From positions 1-64,000 of the forward strand of contig JABFGJ010000013.1 of NCBI GenBank assembly GCA_013112545.1: DNA of 64,000 nt, given 5' to 3'. Shown one piece after another: positions 8,428 through 17,165 of this stretch. The first letter of the stretch is position 1, and the number at the start of each line of letters is the position of its first letter. The notes under the pieces are model-generated. The model was not told where the DNA came from. It did no database searches and was given only the letters and a program-made list of their open reading frames with translations. A program made the position numbers and the translations under genes. The stretch comes from Bacteroidota bacterium. GTDB lineage: Bacteria; Bacteroidota; Bacteroidia; Flavobacteriales_E; Vicingaceae.

Positions 8428-9291
8428 TTATACTGTGTCCATAAAAGTTTTTTCAGTTTTGTTAAAAATTACGATTCCAATCAATAACATAACTAATAAA
8501 AAAACTGTAGAATAAATTACTCCCTGCCACTCAATTGGATGATTAGCTAATAAAATAGCTCTAAACAATTCTACTACATTAGCAATAGGGTTCCATTGTA
8601 AAATACTTTTAAATTTTTCTGGAGTATTGTTTAAAGAAATAATAACAGCACTTCCGTACATTAACAGCTGAACTCCAAAAGTGAGTGCAAACTTTAAATC
8701 TCTGTATTTGGTTGTTAAAGAAGTTACAATTAATCCTAAACCTAAGGATAACCCGGCCATTAAAATAATAGGAATGGGTAAAAATATTAATTGCCAATGC
8801 CAATTAAAACTATAATTATTGTTTTGAAAATGGAAATAAGCAATAAAAAAAATTAGCAAGCCAAATTGTAGTGCTAATTTTATTAAATTAGAAGTAATTA
8901 CAGATAAAGGGACAATCAATCGTGAGAAATATACTTTACCAAAAGTTGGAGCGTTGGCCAAAAAAGTGTCCGATGTTTTGGTCAAACTAGTAGAAAAATA
9001 GTTCCAGACAGTTAATCCCGACATATAAAACAACATGGGGGGAATTCCATCGGTAGGTATTCCACCCATTTTATTTAAAATAAAAAAATAGGTGAATGCA
9101 GTAAATATTGGTTGAATCAAATACCATATTGGACCCAAAATGGTTTGTTTGTATTCAGCAACAAAATCCCTACGCACAAAAAGTAACAACAGATCTCTGT
9201 ACCGCCATACTTCTTTAAGATTTAGTGTAAGAAGATTGCTTTTGGGTTCGATAACAATGTCCCAAGCATCATCCTTTTCCATTTCTTTCAT
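8428..9291 (-). CDS. wzm: ABC-2 type polysaccharide export permease (Wzm-like)
   Basis: This 287-residue inner-membrane protein has about six predicted hydrophobic helices and the conserved cytoplasmic amphipathic start 'WRYRDLLLLFVRRDFVAEY' followed by 'LGPIWYLIQPI'. That arrangement is diagnostic of Wzm/TagG/KpsM-type ABC-2 permeases. It pairs with the Wzt-like ATPase downstream. Its start codon immediately follows the stop of the small degraded ORF at 9292, so the exporter genes are still cotranscribed with the chain-length regulator upstream. Length is standard for the family. Confidence 0.9.
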   Translation of the reverse strand: MKEMEKDDAWDIVIEPKSNLLTLNLKEVWRYRDLLLLFVRRDFVAEYKQTILGPIWYLIQPIFTAFTYFFILNKMGGIPTDGIPPMLFYMSGLTVWNYFSTSLTKTSDTFLANAPTFGKVYFSRLIVPLSVITSNLIKLALQFGLLIFFIAYFHFQNNNYSFNWHWQLIFLPIPIILMAGLSLGLGLIVTSLTTKYRDLKFALTFGVQLLMYGSAVIISLNNTPEKFKSILQWNPIANVVELFRAILLANHPIEWQGVIYSTVFLLVMLLIGIVIFNKTEKTFMDTV

Positions 9292-9690
9292 TTAAATCGG
9301 TTTTATTATGTAAGCTCCATTTCCATTAGAAATAGCATATTTAGTTCTTGTTAGTTTGCACATAATATCCTCAAATCGATCAACATAAACACCAAGTAAC
9401 GAAATAAAGATTGAGTCAAAGCTAGCTTTTAAATACTTACTTTTCATTTCAAATAGTCTTTGGTTTTTGCAAAGAAATAAGACCAATAACTGCTTTAAAT
9501 TTAAAAGACTTCTGCTTTGCAATTGGACAATTTTTATTGATAAAGTCTCTATACAACTCCATGTATTAAAAGAATTTGTAGATACAAAAGCTATTGTTTT
9601 ACACCCATTACTTATAAGTAAATCAACCAAATAGCTCCAAACATAACCACCAACTCCTAATATTAATATTGATTTACATTTTAAATTCAT
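9292..9690 (-). pseudogene. Fused remnant of LegB-like epimerase and LegC-like aminotransferase
   Basis: The 132-residue frame resembles two different proteins. Residues 1-50 follow the N-terminus of LegB-type NAD-dependent dehydratases: a beta-strand, a glycine loop 'GVGGYVWSYLVDLL' in place of GADGFIGSHLVE, and 'SFNTWSCIETL' in place of the characteristic SFNSWGWLDTL. Residues about 100-127 resemble the start of LegC-type DegT aminotransferases: 'GVYVDRFEDIMCKLTRTKYA' then 'NGNGA' in place of the VNGTAAL motif. The middle is not recognisable. legB and legC are neighbours in legionaminic-acid operons, so a deletion that joined the two 5' portions explains this ORF. The glycine loop is damaged, so activity is unlikely. 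The assignment is from memory of the families and needs a profile search. Confidence 0.6.
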
Positions 9691-9698
9691 CTTTGATA

Positions 9699-12053
9699 TT
9701 ATTTAAAAAATGTTTCCTTCTTTTTAACATCTTCTGAGTAATAACCGTATCCATAACCGTAGCCATAGCCGTATCCATAGCCATAGCCATAGCCATAACT
9801 ATTAGTCTTCTGCTGAACTGCATTGACCACTAGCCCCATATTGGTTAAAACTCGATCTTGATACAATTGATTGACACTTTTTAAGTGTGCCTTTTTAGTA
9901 TAATTATGGCGTACAATATAAACACCAGCATCAGCGTACTTTTTTAACAGTAATGCATCCGTTACTAATCCTAATGGCGGACTATCAATAATGATGGCAT
10001 CATAAATTTTCTCTAAATCAGCAAAAAGCAAATCCATTCTTTTAGACTCTATTAATTCAGCAGGGTTTGGTGGTATCGGTCCTGCTGATATTAAATCTAA
10101 ATTTTCGATTTTAGTTTGCTGTATTACTTCTCCTAAATTTGCTTTTTTAATCAAGTATGTACTTAAACCAATAGAGTTTTTAAGTCCAAAATCGTCAAAA
10201 ATTTTAGGTTTTCTCAAATCTGCTCCTATAATAATGGTTTTCTTACCCGAAGCCGCATAAATGGATGCTAAATTTATGGAGGTAAATGTTTTACCTTCGC
10301 CGCTAATGGAGGAAGTAACCAAAACTTTAATTTTTTCTTTACCTTCAGTCATAAAATTCAAATTCGTCCGAATACTCCGATAAGATTCTGCTACGATTGA
10401 TTTTAAATTTCCAGATACAACGATATTGCTATTCAACCCTTTCTTAAAGGCAACTGAACCCAATAATGGAATTTGAGTTACTTTTTCAATATCAGTTGCA
10501 TCAACAATTTTTGTATTCGAAAAATATAAAATTAAAATTACAAGCACAGGAATAGTCAAACCTATAAATACTGAACCTAAATATATACTTGTTTTCTTTG
10601 GGCCAACATAGGCTACTCGATATTCATTAGCATAATCTAATATATGTGCTTTAGGTATATTAGAAGCCTGAGCAATGCTTGCCTCGGAACGCTTATTTAA
10701 TAAAAAAGTATATAAGTCACTCAATATTTTATTCTCTCTTCTTAAATTAAAATACTCCCGTTGCTCTCTCGGTATTCTAAGCACTTTTTCCTCTTCCAGT
10801 TTTATAACTCCTTTTAGTGAGTCAATCAATTCTTCAACTTTAACTTTATTTATTCGAGCTACCTCAACTAATTCTTCTTTTTGTGCGTTAAGCTCTGCTT
10901 GCTTGCGTTCTAAGATTTCACTCCCTTTCATATATCGGTATGACTCTTGGTTCAACTCTTCAACCATTACATGAATTCTGCTAATTAATTGATCGGTATT
11001 GTTATCGTTAAATCCAAAAACCACTGATGATGGGAATGCTGTATAGCTATTCGACTTTAATGTTTTAATTAATGCTCTATAAAATTCTTTTTGTATACTC
11101 CTTTGTGTTAATTGATCTTCCAATCGCATTACTTCTTGTATGTTACTCCCTTCTTCTTCTGATATAAATATTCGCTCTGAAAAATTCTTTTTATGAAACT
11201 GCTCTAAACTGAACTCTGTCTTTACAAGTGAATCTGCAATTCCTCTTAATTGTTCATCAACAAAGGCAATCGTGTTTGAAGCTATTTGATTATTCTGATC
11301 TCGAGACCATTGAATATATGTATTCATTAGGGCATTAAGAAAGTCTATAGACTTGTTTGGAGTTTGGTTTGTTTCGCTTAATACTAAGATAGAAGATTCT
11401 TGATTTTCTACATTAATCGTCAATGAAGATTGAAAAAAACGAGCCCAAGCATCAGCGCTTTGAAAACTAAAAGAATAATCATCATCAAGACTTATTTTTG
11501 AGTTGACCTGATTGATGATTAAAGACAAATCTTTTATCGAAAATGGTTGATCAATATGGTGTAACACACTATGACTTAAACTATCACGTGTGCTAGAAAT
11601 GTAAAAACGTTCTGAATCTACGAATTTTAAAAAAAAAATTCCTTTAGGATTCCCATTTATCACATTCACTTTAAATTCTGAAGAGGGATATTGTTCAGTC
11701 ACTTTTATATTCCCAATTTTAAAATAAGATATATCCCATTTTAATGAATTGGCCACCTGACTCATCAATGGAAAAGACTTAATTATTCCAATTTCATTAA
11801 TCAGGCGATTTCTTCCACTTACCAATTCCATTCCTGGTAAAAAATACTCTTGTCCCCAAGAAGAGTATTCATCTTTTACCAACATTCTTGAATTTGTAGA
11901 GTATAATGAAGGGCTGTATCTAACTTGATAATATGCATATAGTAAACTCCCAACTAATCCTATTAATATAAGATACCAGTAGCGTAAAATATATCTGAGG
12001 AAAACACGTGGATCAACTTGTAAGTTTGAATTTATAGACAAATTGTCCTTCAT
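9699..12053 (-). CDS. Wzc-like polysaccharide co-polymerase / BY-kinase
   Basis: This 784-residue inner-membrane protein has two halves. The N-terminal Wzz-type part has membrane helices near residues 22-46 and 485-510 and a large coiled-coil-rich periplasmic region between them. The C-terminal cytoplasmic tyrosine autokinase has Walker A 'SGEGKTFTS' (about 583-592), Walker A' 'IIGADLRKP' and Walker B 'IIIDSPPLG' (about 685-693). The tail (753-772) is a tyrosine cluster, Y-(GY)9-Y, with 11 tyrosines, the usual autophosphorylation tail of BY-kinases. It would control chain length and export of the polysaccharide made downstream. It is the first gene of the operon. Pairing a Wzc protein with an ABC exporter is less usual than with Wzx/Wzy but does occur. 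Confidence 0.92.
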   Translation of the reverse strand: MKDNLSINSNLQVDPRVFLRYILRYWYLILIGLVGSLLYAYYQVRYSPSLYSTNSRMLVKDEYSSWGQEYFLPGMELVSGRNRLINEIGIIKSFPLMSQVANSLKWDISYFKIGNIKVTEQYPSSEFKVNVINGNPKGIFFLKFVDSERFYISSTRDSLSHSVLHHIDQPFSIKDLSLIINQVNSKISLDDDYSFSFQSADAWARFFQSSLTINVENQESSILVLSETNQTPNKSIDFLNALMNTYIQWSRDQNNQIASNTIAFVDEQLRGIADSLVKTEFSLEQFHKKNFSERIFISEEEGSNIQEVMRLEDQLTQRSIQKEFYRALIKTLKSNSYTAFPSSVVFGFNDNNTDQLISRIHVMVEELNQESYRYMKGSEILERKQAELNAQKEELVEVARINKVKVEELIDSLKGVIKLEEEKVLRIPREQREYFNLRRENKILSDLYTFLLNKRSEASIAQASNIPKAHILDYANEYRVAYVGPKKTSIYLGSVFIGLTIPVLVILILYFSNTKIVDATDIEKVTQIPLLGSVAFKKGLNSNIVVSGNLKSIVAESYRSIRTNLNFMTEGKEKIKVLVTSSISGEGKTFTSINLASIYAASGKKTIIIGADLRKPKIFDDFGLKNSIGLSTYLIKKANLGEVIQQTKIENLDLISAGPIPPNPAELIESKRMDLLFADLEKIYDAIIIDSPPLGLVTDALLLKKYADAGVYIVRHNYTKKAHLKSVNQLYQDRVLTNMGLVVNAVQQKTNSYGYGYGYGYGYGYGYGYGYYSEDVKKKETFFK
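9738..9797 (-). repeat. In-frame GGNTAY hexanucleotide tract encoding the (GY)n tyrosine tail
   Basis: On the minus strand nine consecutive Gly-Tyr codon pairs (GGC/GGA/GGT followed by TAT/TAC) are flanked by one extra Tyr codon on each side. The unit is six bases, so gain or loss by slippage would keep the frame and change the number of phosphorylatable tyrosines. The third bases vary, so the tract is an imperfect DNA repeat. Confidence 0.85.
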
Positions 12054-12508
12054 ATAATTAGTTGCTTAAAATGAAATTGGCTGCAAATAAACGAAAATTT
12101 CGCTTCAGATTTTACCTAAAACGACCTAAAGTCGTTTATAGTTTTTATGAAATAACATCGTTCGTAAAAAAATAAATTAGACTTATACTTCATGCCCAAA
12201 AAAACTTTATAATCAAATTTGAAGAGCTGAACTAAGATTCTAATAACGCAATATATTTGGTGTAAAATTGAACCTCCTACTATTAATTATTAAGAGTATG
12301 GCTTTTTACTATACAATTTTAAGGTGTCCCAGGAACAATTAATTTACAATTACTATTCAGGATCCTTAATTCTTAATTCTCAATTCTTTTAAAAAAATCG
12401 CAAACATATTAATGATTTGACATCTCTTATTATCAACTAATTCCAATAGTATAAAAAAGCTAACTATTTTTTTCCTTGGTTTACTCTTTATTATATCATA
12501 AATTTATT
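12054..12508 (-). promoter_or_regulatory. 455-bp non-coding leader/promoter region of the polysaccharide operon
   Basis: No credible gene is seen. The stretch is very AT-rich. A perfect 7-bp hairpin, AAACGAC (12119-12125) and GTCGTTT (12131-12137), lies about 70 bp ahead of the wzc start without a U-tract. A possible -7 element on the minus strand, TATGTTTG (12401-12408), fits TAnnTTTG, but no TTG stands at the right distance, so the promoter is uncertain. The unusually long leader leaves room for anti-termination or post-transcriptional control, which I cannot demonstrate. Confidence 0.4.
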
Positions 12509-13528
12509 CTAAGTCTTGTGCTTTTTTTTTTCCCAAGCCCAAGTGCTACTTAGCATATCTTGTAAATTTTTTTGAGGTTTCCATCCTAAAATCTCTAATG
12601 CTTTTTTATTATCAGCAAATATTTCAACAATGTCACCATTTCTCCTTTTGGTAAAACTATAATTCAAATTTATTCCCATTGTTTTTTCAAATTCAGCTAT
12701 AACTTCTAAAATGGAATAACCGATTCCACTTCCTAAATTAAAAACTTCAAATGCTTTATTATTATTTCCTTTATAAAGGTATTGCATTGCTAAAACATGA
12801 GCATTTGCAATATCGCTAACATGTATAAAATCTCTTATACATGTACCATCTTTAGTCTCATAATCAGAGCCATAAATTTTCAACTCCTTATCAAAACCAT
12901 GTGCTACACGCATAATTATTGGGAACAAATTAAGTGAAGGGCTAGTAGCGTCTTCTCCTATTAATCCTGAACTATGTGCTCCAACTGGATTAAAATATCG
13001 AAGTGCAATTGCATTTCCTTGATATGCACTTATAAATGACTGTTTCAAAATATCTTCCCCCATTTTTTTTGTAGAACCATATGGAGATTCTGCTTCACTC
13101 AAAGGAGTATCTTCACGAACTGGCAGATCATTCGTGTTTCCATATACTGTACATGAAGATGAGAATATAAAATAAGGCACTTTAAAATTCTTTTGACACA
13201 AAAGTATATTCATTAAGCTATTAAGGTTATTGTGAAAATAGTTTAATGGATTTTTTACAGACTCAGGTGCTGATTTTAGAGCTGCGAAATGAATAATCCC
13301 ATCTATTTTATGATTTCTAAATATCGTTTGTGTTAATTTCAAATTAGTTAAATCTCCTTCATAAACTTCAAAATCACGATTCGTTATACTCCTAATTCTG
13401 TCGTACGTTTCAGGATTTGAATTACTATAGTTATCAACAGATACAACCTCAAAATGGGTATTGTTTAATAATTCAATTATTGTATGGGAACCAATATATC
13501 CAGCCCCACCGGTAACAAGTATTTTCAT
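12509..13528 (-). CDS. galE: UDP-glucose 4-epimerase
   Basis: This 339-residue extended short-chain dehydrogenase has the NAD-binding loop TGGAGYIGSH (6-15), a 'FSSSCTVYG' strand with the catalytic serine region at 123-125, and the Tyr150-x3-Lys154 pair in 'YGSTK'. Motifs such as 'HFAALKSAPES' and 'NPVGAH' are typical of GalE. It interconverts UDP-glucose and UDP-galactose (possibly the N-acetyl forms) and would supply donor sugars for the adjacent polysaccharide locus. It is transcribed in the same direction as that operon but separated from it by 455 bp. Length matches the family (about 338-340). Confidence 0.95.
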   Translation of the reverse strand: MKILVTGGAGYIGSHTIIELLNNTHFEVVSVDNYSNSNPETYDRIRSITNRDFEVYEGDLTNLKLTQTIFRNHKIDGIIHFAALKSAPESVKNPLNYFHNNLNSLMNILLCQKNFKVPYFIFSSSCTVYGNTNDLPVREDTPLSEAESPYGSTKKMGEDILKQSFISAYQGNAIALRYFNPVGAHSSGLIGEDATSPSLNLFPIIMRVAHGFDKELKIYGSDYETKDGTCIRDFIHVSDIANAHVLAMQYLYKGNNNKAFEVFNLGSGIGYSILEVIAEFEKTMGINLNYSFTKRRNGDIVEIFADNKKALEILGWKPQKNLQDMLSSTWAWEKKKHKT

Positions 13529-13542
13529 TTAAAAAATTTTCT

Positions 13543-13550
13543 CAAAAATA
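13543..13550 (-). promoter_or_regulatory. Possible -7 promoter element for galE
   Basis: The plus-strand CAAAAATA reads TATTTTTG on the minus strand, matching the Bacteroidota TAnnTTTG element, about 15 bp before the galE ATG. No good -33 element was found at the expected distance. Confidence 0.3.
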
Positions 13551-13761
13551 GTCTTTATCCAAGATTGTATTTAATCATAAACGAGTTATTTATAATTTAT
13601 AATTTACATTTAATAAACAGAACTTCATTATGTTTTTAATAACCCTGCGAATTGATTTATTCTATTTAATAATCTCTAAAACCTTATTAAAGGTTTCTTC
13701 GTATTAATAGCCACATTAATTAAACGCTTTTTTATTGTATTTTTAAACTAATAGATTAAAT

Positions 13762-16700
13762 ATGATTAATTTTACAACTTATAGAATTAAAGTTATGGAT
13801 AGATTTTTACGCCCCTCATTATTTTTCTTTTTAGTTACCTTGTTCCATGCTAGTGCTTTCGCTCAAACAGGCCCTGGTGGTGTTGGAAACTCAAGCGATA
13901 ATGCTTTATGGTTAGATGCTTCCACATTAATCCTAAATGATGGTGATGCATTAAATTCTTGGACAGATTTGTCAGGTAATTCTAACCACGCAACACAAGC
14001 AAGTTCAGCTAGACAACCAAAATACAAAACAGGAATAATTAATAGCAAACCTGTTATTCGCTTCGATGGTAGCAATGATCTTTTCAACTTAAGCACCCAT
14101 ATCACAAGTCAAGCTTTAACTTTTTTCTCCGTTTTCAGTTCTAATACTTCTGGTGCTAAAGTCATATTTGAATCCGAGAATCATTTAGTTTTAGGGAGAA
14201 ACATTGATGCTTATGTTGAATACAATAGTAGAAAATCCATTCGTAAAACTTGGACGACACCATCCATTTTTAGTTTAACAAGTGATAACATAGCCAATTC
14301 TACCTACTTTATGACTTGTGATAATAACAGTTCAACAAAAAGTAGAACTAGTTTTTACTCTACCACCAACTCTACAATTGGTGGTTATGGTAATTTATCT
14401 GGTGGTGCATTTAATGGGGACATCCCTGAGTTAATTGTTTACAATACTGCCCTAAATTCAGCTCAAAGAAACATCATCACTAATTACCTTTCTACTAAAT
14501 ATAACTTAACTGCCATTCAAGATTTGTATAGTTATGATGCTAGTTATGGTAATCAATTAATTGGCATAGGCCAAGAGGCAGATGGTAGTAATTTATCTGC
14601 CAGAGGGATGGACTCAATTCTTATAAGTAACCCCTCCACACTAAATGATGGTGATTATTTATTCGTTGGTAATGACAATGCAGGTTTTGGAACCAATACA
14701 AATGTTGAATTTGGATTATCTGAACGTTGGGATCAAACATGGAGAGCAGGAGTCACTGGTACACCTGGCAATGTAGATATCGAATTCTTTTTAGGCGCAA
14801 ATGGTTTTGCAGCTGCTACCAATTATGTTTTGTTAATTGAAAATGGAGATGGAGACTTCACGAATGGAGGAACCACTATCCATGAAACCGGTCGTACTTT
14901 TTCTGCCCTTCCCTCTCCATCTATTAAATTCACCAATGTAAATTTATCAAATGGTGCATATTTCACTTTAGCAGAAAAAGATTCTGGGATAGAATCTGTA
15001 AAATCAGGTGAATGGGAAGATACTGATACTTGGTCATGCAATTGCATTCCAACAGATGTAGATGTTGTTACAATTATATCCCCACACTTAGTTGAAGTAA
15101 ATTCTAATGCTGAAGTTTTAAACTTAACCTTAAATTCAGGTGCTTCAATGACTTTTGACGGCTTTGATACTTTAAAAATATATGGAAATTTTGTAATTAA
15201 TGGAACTTTTAATGCTGCAAATGGAGTTGTCTCTGTTTTAGGAAGTTCTTCTACGAATGAATTTTACAATAACTCAGCTAGCCGTGTCGATTTTAATAAT
15301 TTATACGTCAATAGTACTAATGGCTTAACCTTGGCTAATGGTGGCTGGGCTATTTCAAATAATTTACAAGTTAAAGCTGGGGGCATGGACGTTAGTGCTG
15401 CCGATAGTATTGTGTTATTATCTACAGCCACTAAAACATCACAGATATTAGCTTCCATGTCCAATGCTTTTACAGGCAATTTTATTGTTCAACGCTACAT
15501 TAGCTCTCGAACATCAAATTTTTCAGACATTTCTACTCCAATTTCTAATGGTACTTTTAATGACTTAGATGATGACTTACCTATAAGCGGTGCTAATGGT
15601 GCAGATGGAAATGCAACCGCAAGTGGTGGTGGAATATTTTATAGCCTATATAAATATAATTCTAAAAAGGATAAGCATGATACAATTACTAATATCAATT
15701 CAACCATGATACCTAACATGGGTTATGAGGTTTATTTAATGTCCACTCTGAGCACTTTTAATGCTAAAACTATTGATTTTATTGGAATACCAAATTCAGG
15801 GGATCAACAAATGTCATCACCTAATGTATTTAATCAAGGCTGGAATCTTTTAGGGAATCCATTTCACAGTTTTATAGATTGGTCATTTGTGACTACATAT
15901 TCTAGCATACCAAATTTAGGTCCAATCTATTATATATACAATACAAATAATGGGTCTTATGATTTATTAAATGCTAGTGTTCCAATAGCACCTGAACAAG
16001 CATTTTGGGTTTATCAACCAAATACTGGTGGTTATTACCCAACATTTTCAGAAAGTGCTAAAGTAAACTCAAATTCAGCTACTTTCTACCGTCAAAAGTA
16101 TAAAAACCCTCATTTTAAATTAAAGATTAATAGCTTAGACAATTCTTTCGCAAATGAACTTAACTTTAATTTTAACGCCATAGCAACTAGTGACATGGAC
16201 ATTATGGATATCCCTAATTTACCGTCACCAATTCAAGAAGCTCCTTCTATTACAGCAAAAGCTAGGAATTCAACTGAAGGTTTGATTTTAAATAGCTTAA
16301 ATCCTCTGGATGAACATCAATTAATTCCCATTTCTGTTAAAGCAGGTATTACAGGTTCTTATGAAATCAATGCTGAAAATTTAGACGCCTTATTTAACAA
16401 TTACAGTTGTGCTTTCTTAAAGGACAAAGCAACCAATCAATCCATTGATTTAATCGTTGAACCGAGCTATCACTTTGAAGCAGAAAAAGGGGAATCTGAT
16501 CGCTTTGAATTGATTTTAAGTAATAATTATGACCAATGTCATAATTTATTGGAAGACAATTCTTTTATTCAAAAACTAGATTCTAAATTAGAGTTGAGAT
16601 CTGCAAGCAATCAGTGGTTTTTAGATTATACGCTAAGTCAAGAGAATACTCAACTTAGTATTTCGGTTTACAATTTAGCTGGTCAAGAAGTAATAGCTCC

Positions 16701-16824
16701 TATCGAATTTTCAGCAAATGGAGCTGGAAGTTATGCTATTCGTGAAATTCAAAATCTAGAAGGTATATATCTGATTCGAGTTATTAGTAAAGATGGAATT
16801 ATTAATAAAACCGTTAAACTTTAA
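13762..16824 (+). CDS. Large secreted T9SS protein with LamG-like N-terminal domain
   Basis: The 1020-residue protein begins with a signal peptide ending '...HASAFAQ'; an in-frame ATG at 13795 would give a more compact signal and is a possible true start. Residues about 45-250 resemble a LamG-like jelly-roll ('LWLDASTL...WTDLSGN...RFDGSND'), common in Bacteroidota surface proteins. The next part ('YDASYGNQLIGIGQE...') is a domain often found after it. The last ~75 residues ('LSISVYNLAGQEV' to 'NKTVKL') form a type A T9SS sorting domain, so the protein is exported across the outer membrane and probably anchored or released at the surface. It stands 38 bp upstream of a PID-CTERM-like gene, which links two sorting systems. 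The ligand is unknown. Confidence 0.88.
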   Translation: MINFTTYRIKVMDRFLRPSLFFFLVTLFHASAFAQTGPGGVGNSSDNALWLDASTLILNDGDALNSWTDLSGNSNHATQASSARQPKYKTGIINSKPVIRFDGSNDLFNLSTHITSQALTFFSVFSSNTSGAKVIFESENHLVLGRNIDAYVEYNSRKSIRKTWTTPSIFSLTSDNIANSTYFMTCDNNSSTKSRTSFYSTTNSTIGGYGNLSGGAFNGDIPELIVYNTALNSAQRNIITNYLSTKYNLTAIQDLYSYDASYGNQLIGIGQEADGSNLSARGMDSILISNPSTLNDGDYLFVGNDNAGFGTNTNVEFGLSERWDQTWRAGVTGTPGNVDIEFFLGANGFAAATNYVLLIENGDGDFTNGGTTIHETGRTFSALPSPSIKFTNVNLSNGAYFTLAEKDSGIESVKSGEWEDTDTWSCNCIPTDVDVVTIISPHLVEVNSNAEVLNLTLNSGASMTFDGFDTLKIYGNFVINGTFNAANGVVSVLGSSSTNEFYNNSASRVDFNNLYVNSTNGLTLANGGWAISNNLQVKAGGMDVSAADSIVLLSTATKTSQILASMSNAFTGNFIVQRYISSRTSNFSDISTPISNGTFNDLDDDLPISGANGADGNATASGGGIFYSLYKYNSKKDKHDTITNINSTMIPNMGYEVYLMSTLSTFNAKTIDFIGIPNSGDQQMSSPNVFNQGWNLLGNPFHSFIDWSFVTTYSSIPNLGPIYYIYNTNNGSYDLLNASVPIAPEQAFWVYQPNTGGYYPTFSESAKVNSNSATFYRQKYKNPHFKLKINSLDNSFANELNFNFNAIATSDMDIMDIPNLPSPIQEAPSITAKARNSTEGLILNSLNPLDEHQLIPISVKAGITGSYEINAENLDALFNNYSCAFLKDKATNQSIDLIVEPSYHFEAEKGESDRFELILSNNYDQCHNLLEDNSFIQKLDSKLELRSASNQWFLDYTLSQENTQLSISVYNLAGQEVIAPIEFSANGAGSYAIREIQNLEGIYLIRVISKDGIINKTVKL

Positions 16825-16835
16825 TTTTTTTACGA

Positions 16836-16843
16836 TAAATTTG
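16836..16843 (+). promoter_or_regulatory. Possible -7 element for the PID-CTERM gene
   Basis: TAAATTTG fits TAnnTTTG and ends 19 bp before the ATG at 16863. It lies after the stop of the large T9SS gene. With the terminator after the small gene it could make that gene its own transcription unit. No clear -33 partner is seen. Confidence 0.35.
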
Positions 16844-16862
16844 TCAACTGAATAATTCAAAC

Positions 16863-17102
16863 ATGAAAAAATACTTATATCCCTTCATTTTAATTTTTGC
16901 ATTCACTTTTAGTGTTGATTTAAAAGCTCAAGGACCTCCAGGTCCTGGGGGAGGTACAGATCCAAAACCTAATTGTGCAAACCCTCCTTGCGTTCCAATC
17001 GATGGAGGCTTAAGCTTTCTTTTAATTGCTGGTGCAGCATTGGGTAGTAAGAAAATTTACGATCATAAAAAGTCGAAGGAAGAGGATCAATTAATAGACT
17101 AA
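16863..17102 (+). CDS. Small PID-CTERM-like protein, probable exosortase substrate
   Basis: This 79-residue protein has three parts. A signal peptide (1-22) ends in 'DLKAQ'. A Gly/Pro-rich mature segment (23-44) contains Cys38 and Cys43 within 'NCANPPC'. A C-terminal sorting signal has Pro45-Ile46-Asp47, a hydrophobic stretch 'GGLSFLLIAGAALG' (48-61), then basic residues Lys63-Lys64 and a charged tail. This is the plan of exosortase-processed CTERM proteins, and the PID motif matches what I recall as the Bacteroidota PID-CTERM family. An exosortase and a matching membrane protein lie within 4 kb. If cleaved at PID, only about 22 residues would remain after both signals are removed, so the mature product is a peptide. 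A perfect terminator follows. Confidence 0.75.
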   Translation: MKKYLYPFILIFAFTFSVDLKAQGPPGPGGGTDPKPNCANPPCVPIDGGLSFLLIAGAALGSKKIYDHKKSKEEDQLID

Positions 17103-17108
17103 AAATAT

Positions 17109-17137
17109 AAAGGGTTAATTTGATTAACCCTTTTTTT
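17109..17137 (+). terminator. Intrinsic terminator after the PID-CTERM gene
   Basis: AAAGGGTTAA (17109-17118) and TTAACCCTTT (17124-17133) form a perfect 10-bp stem with a 5-nt loop, followed by a run of T. It lies 7 bp after the stop codon. Confidence 0.88.
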
Positions 17138-17165
17138 ATGCGCTAATTTTCAGTTTTGCTTTCTT

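Noticed and set aside
9292-9690. An intact NAD-dependent epimerase or a novel small protein
   Set aside because: The glycine loop is damaged and only the first ~50 residues fit; the end matches a different family. A remnant is the better explanation.
10675-10974. Antisense open frames such as the one inside the wzc gene
   Set aside because: They run opposite to well-supported genes, have no family features and are expected by chance from codon bias.
12119-12137. Intrinsic terminator ahead of wzc
   Set aside because: The hairpin has no U-tract in either direction that would support termination.
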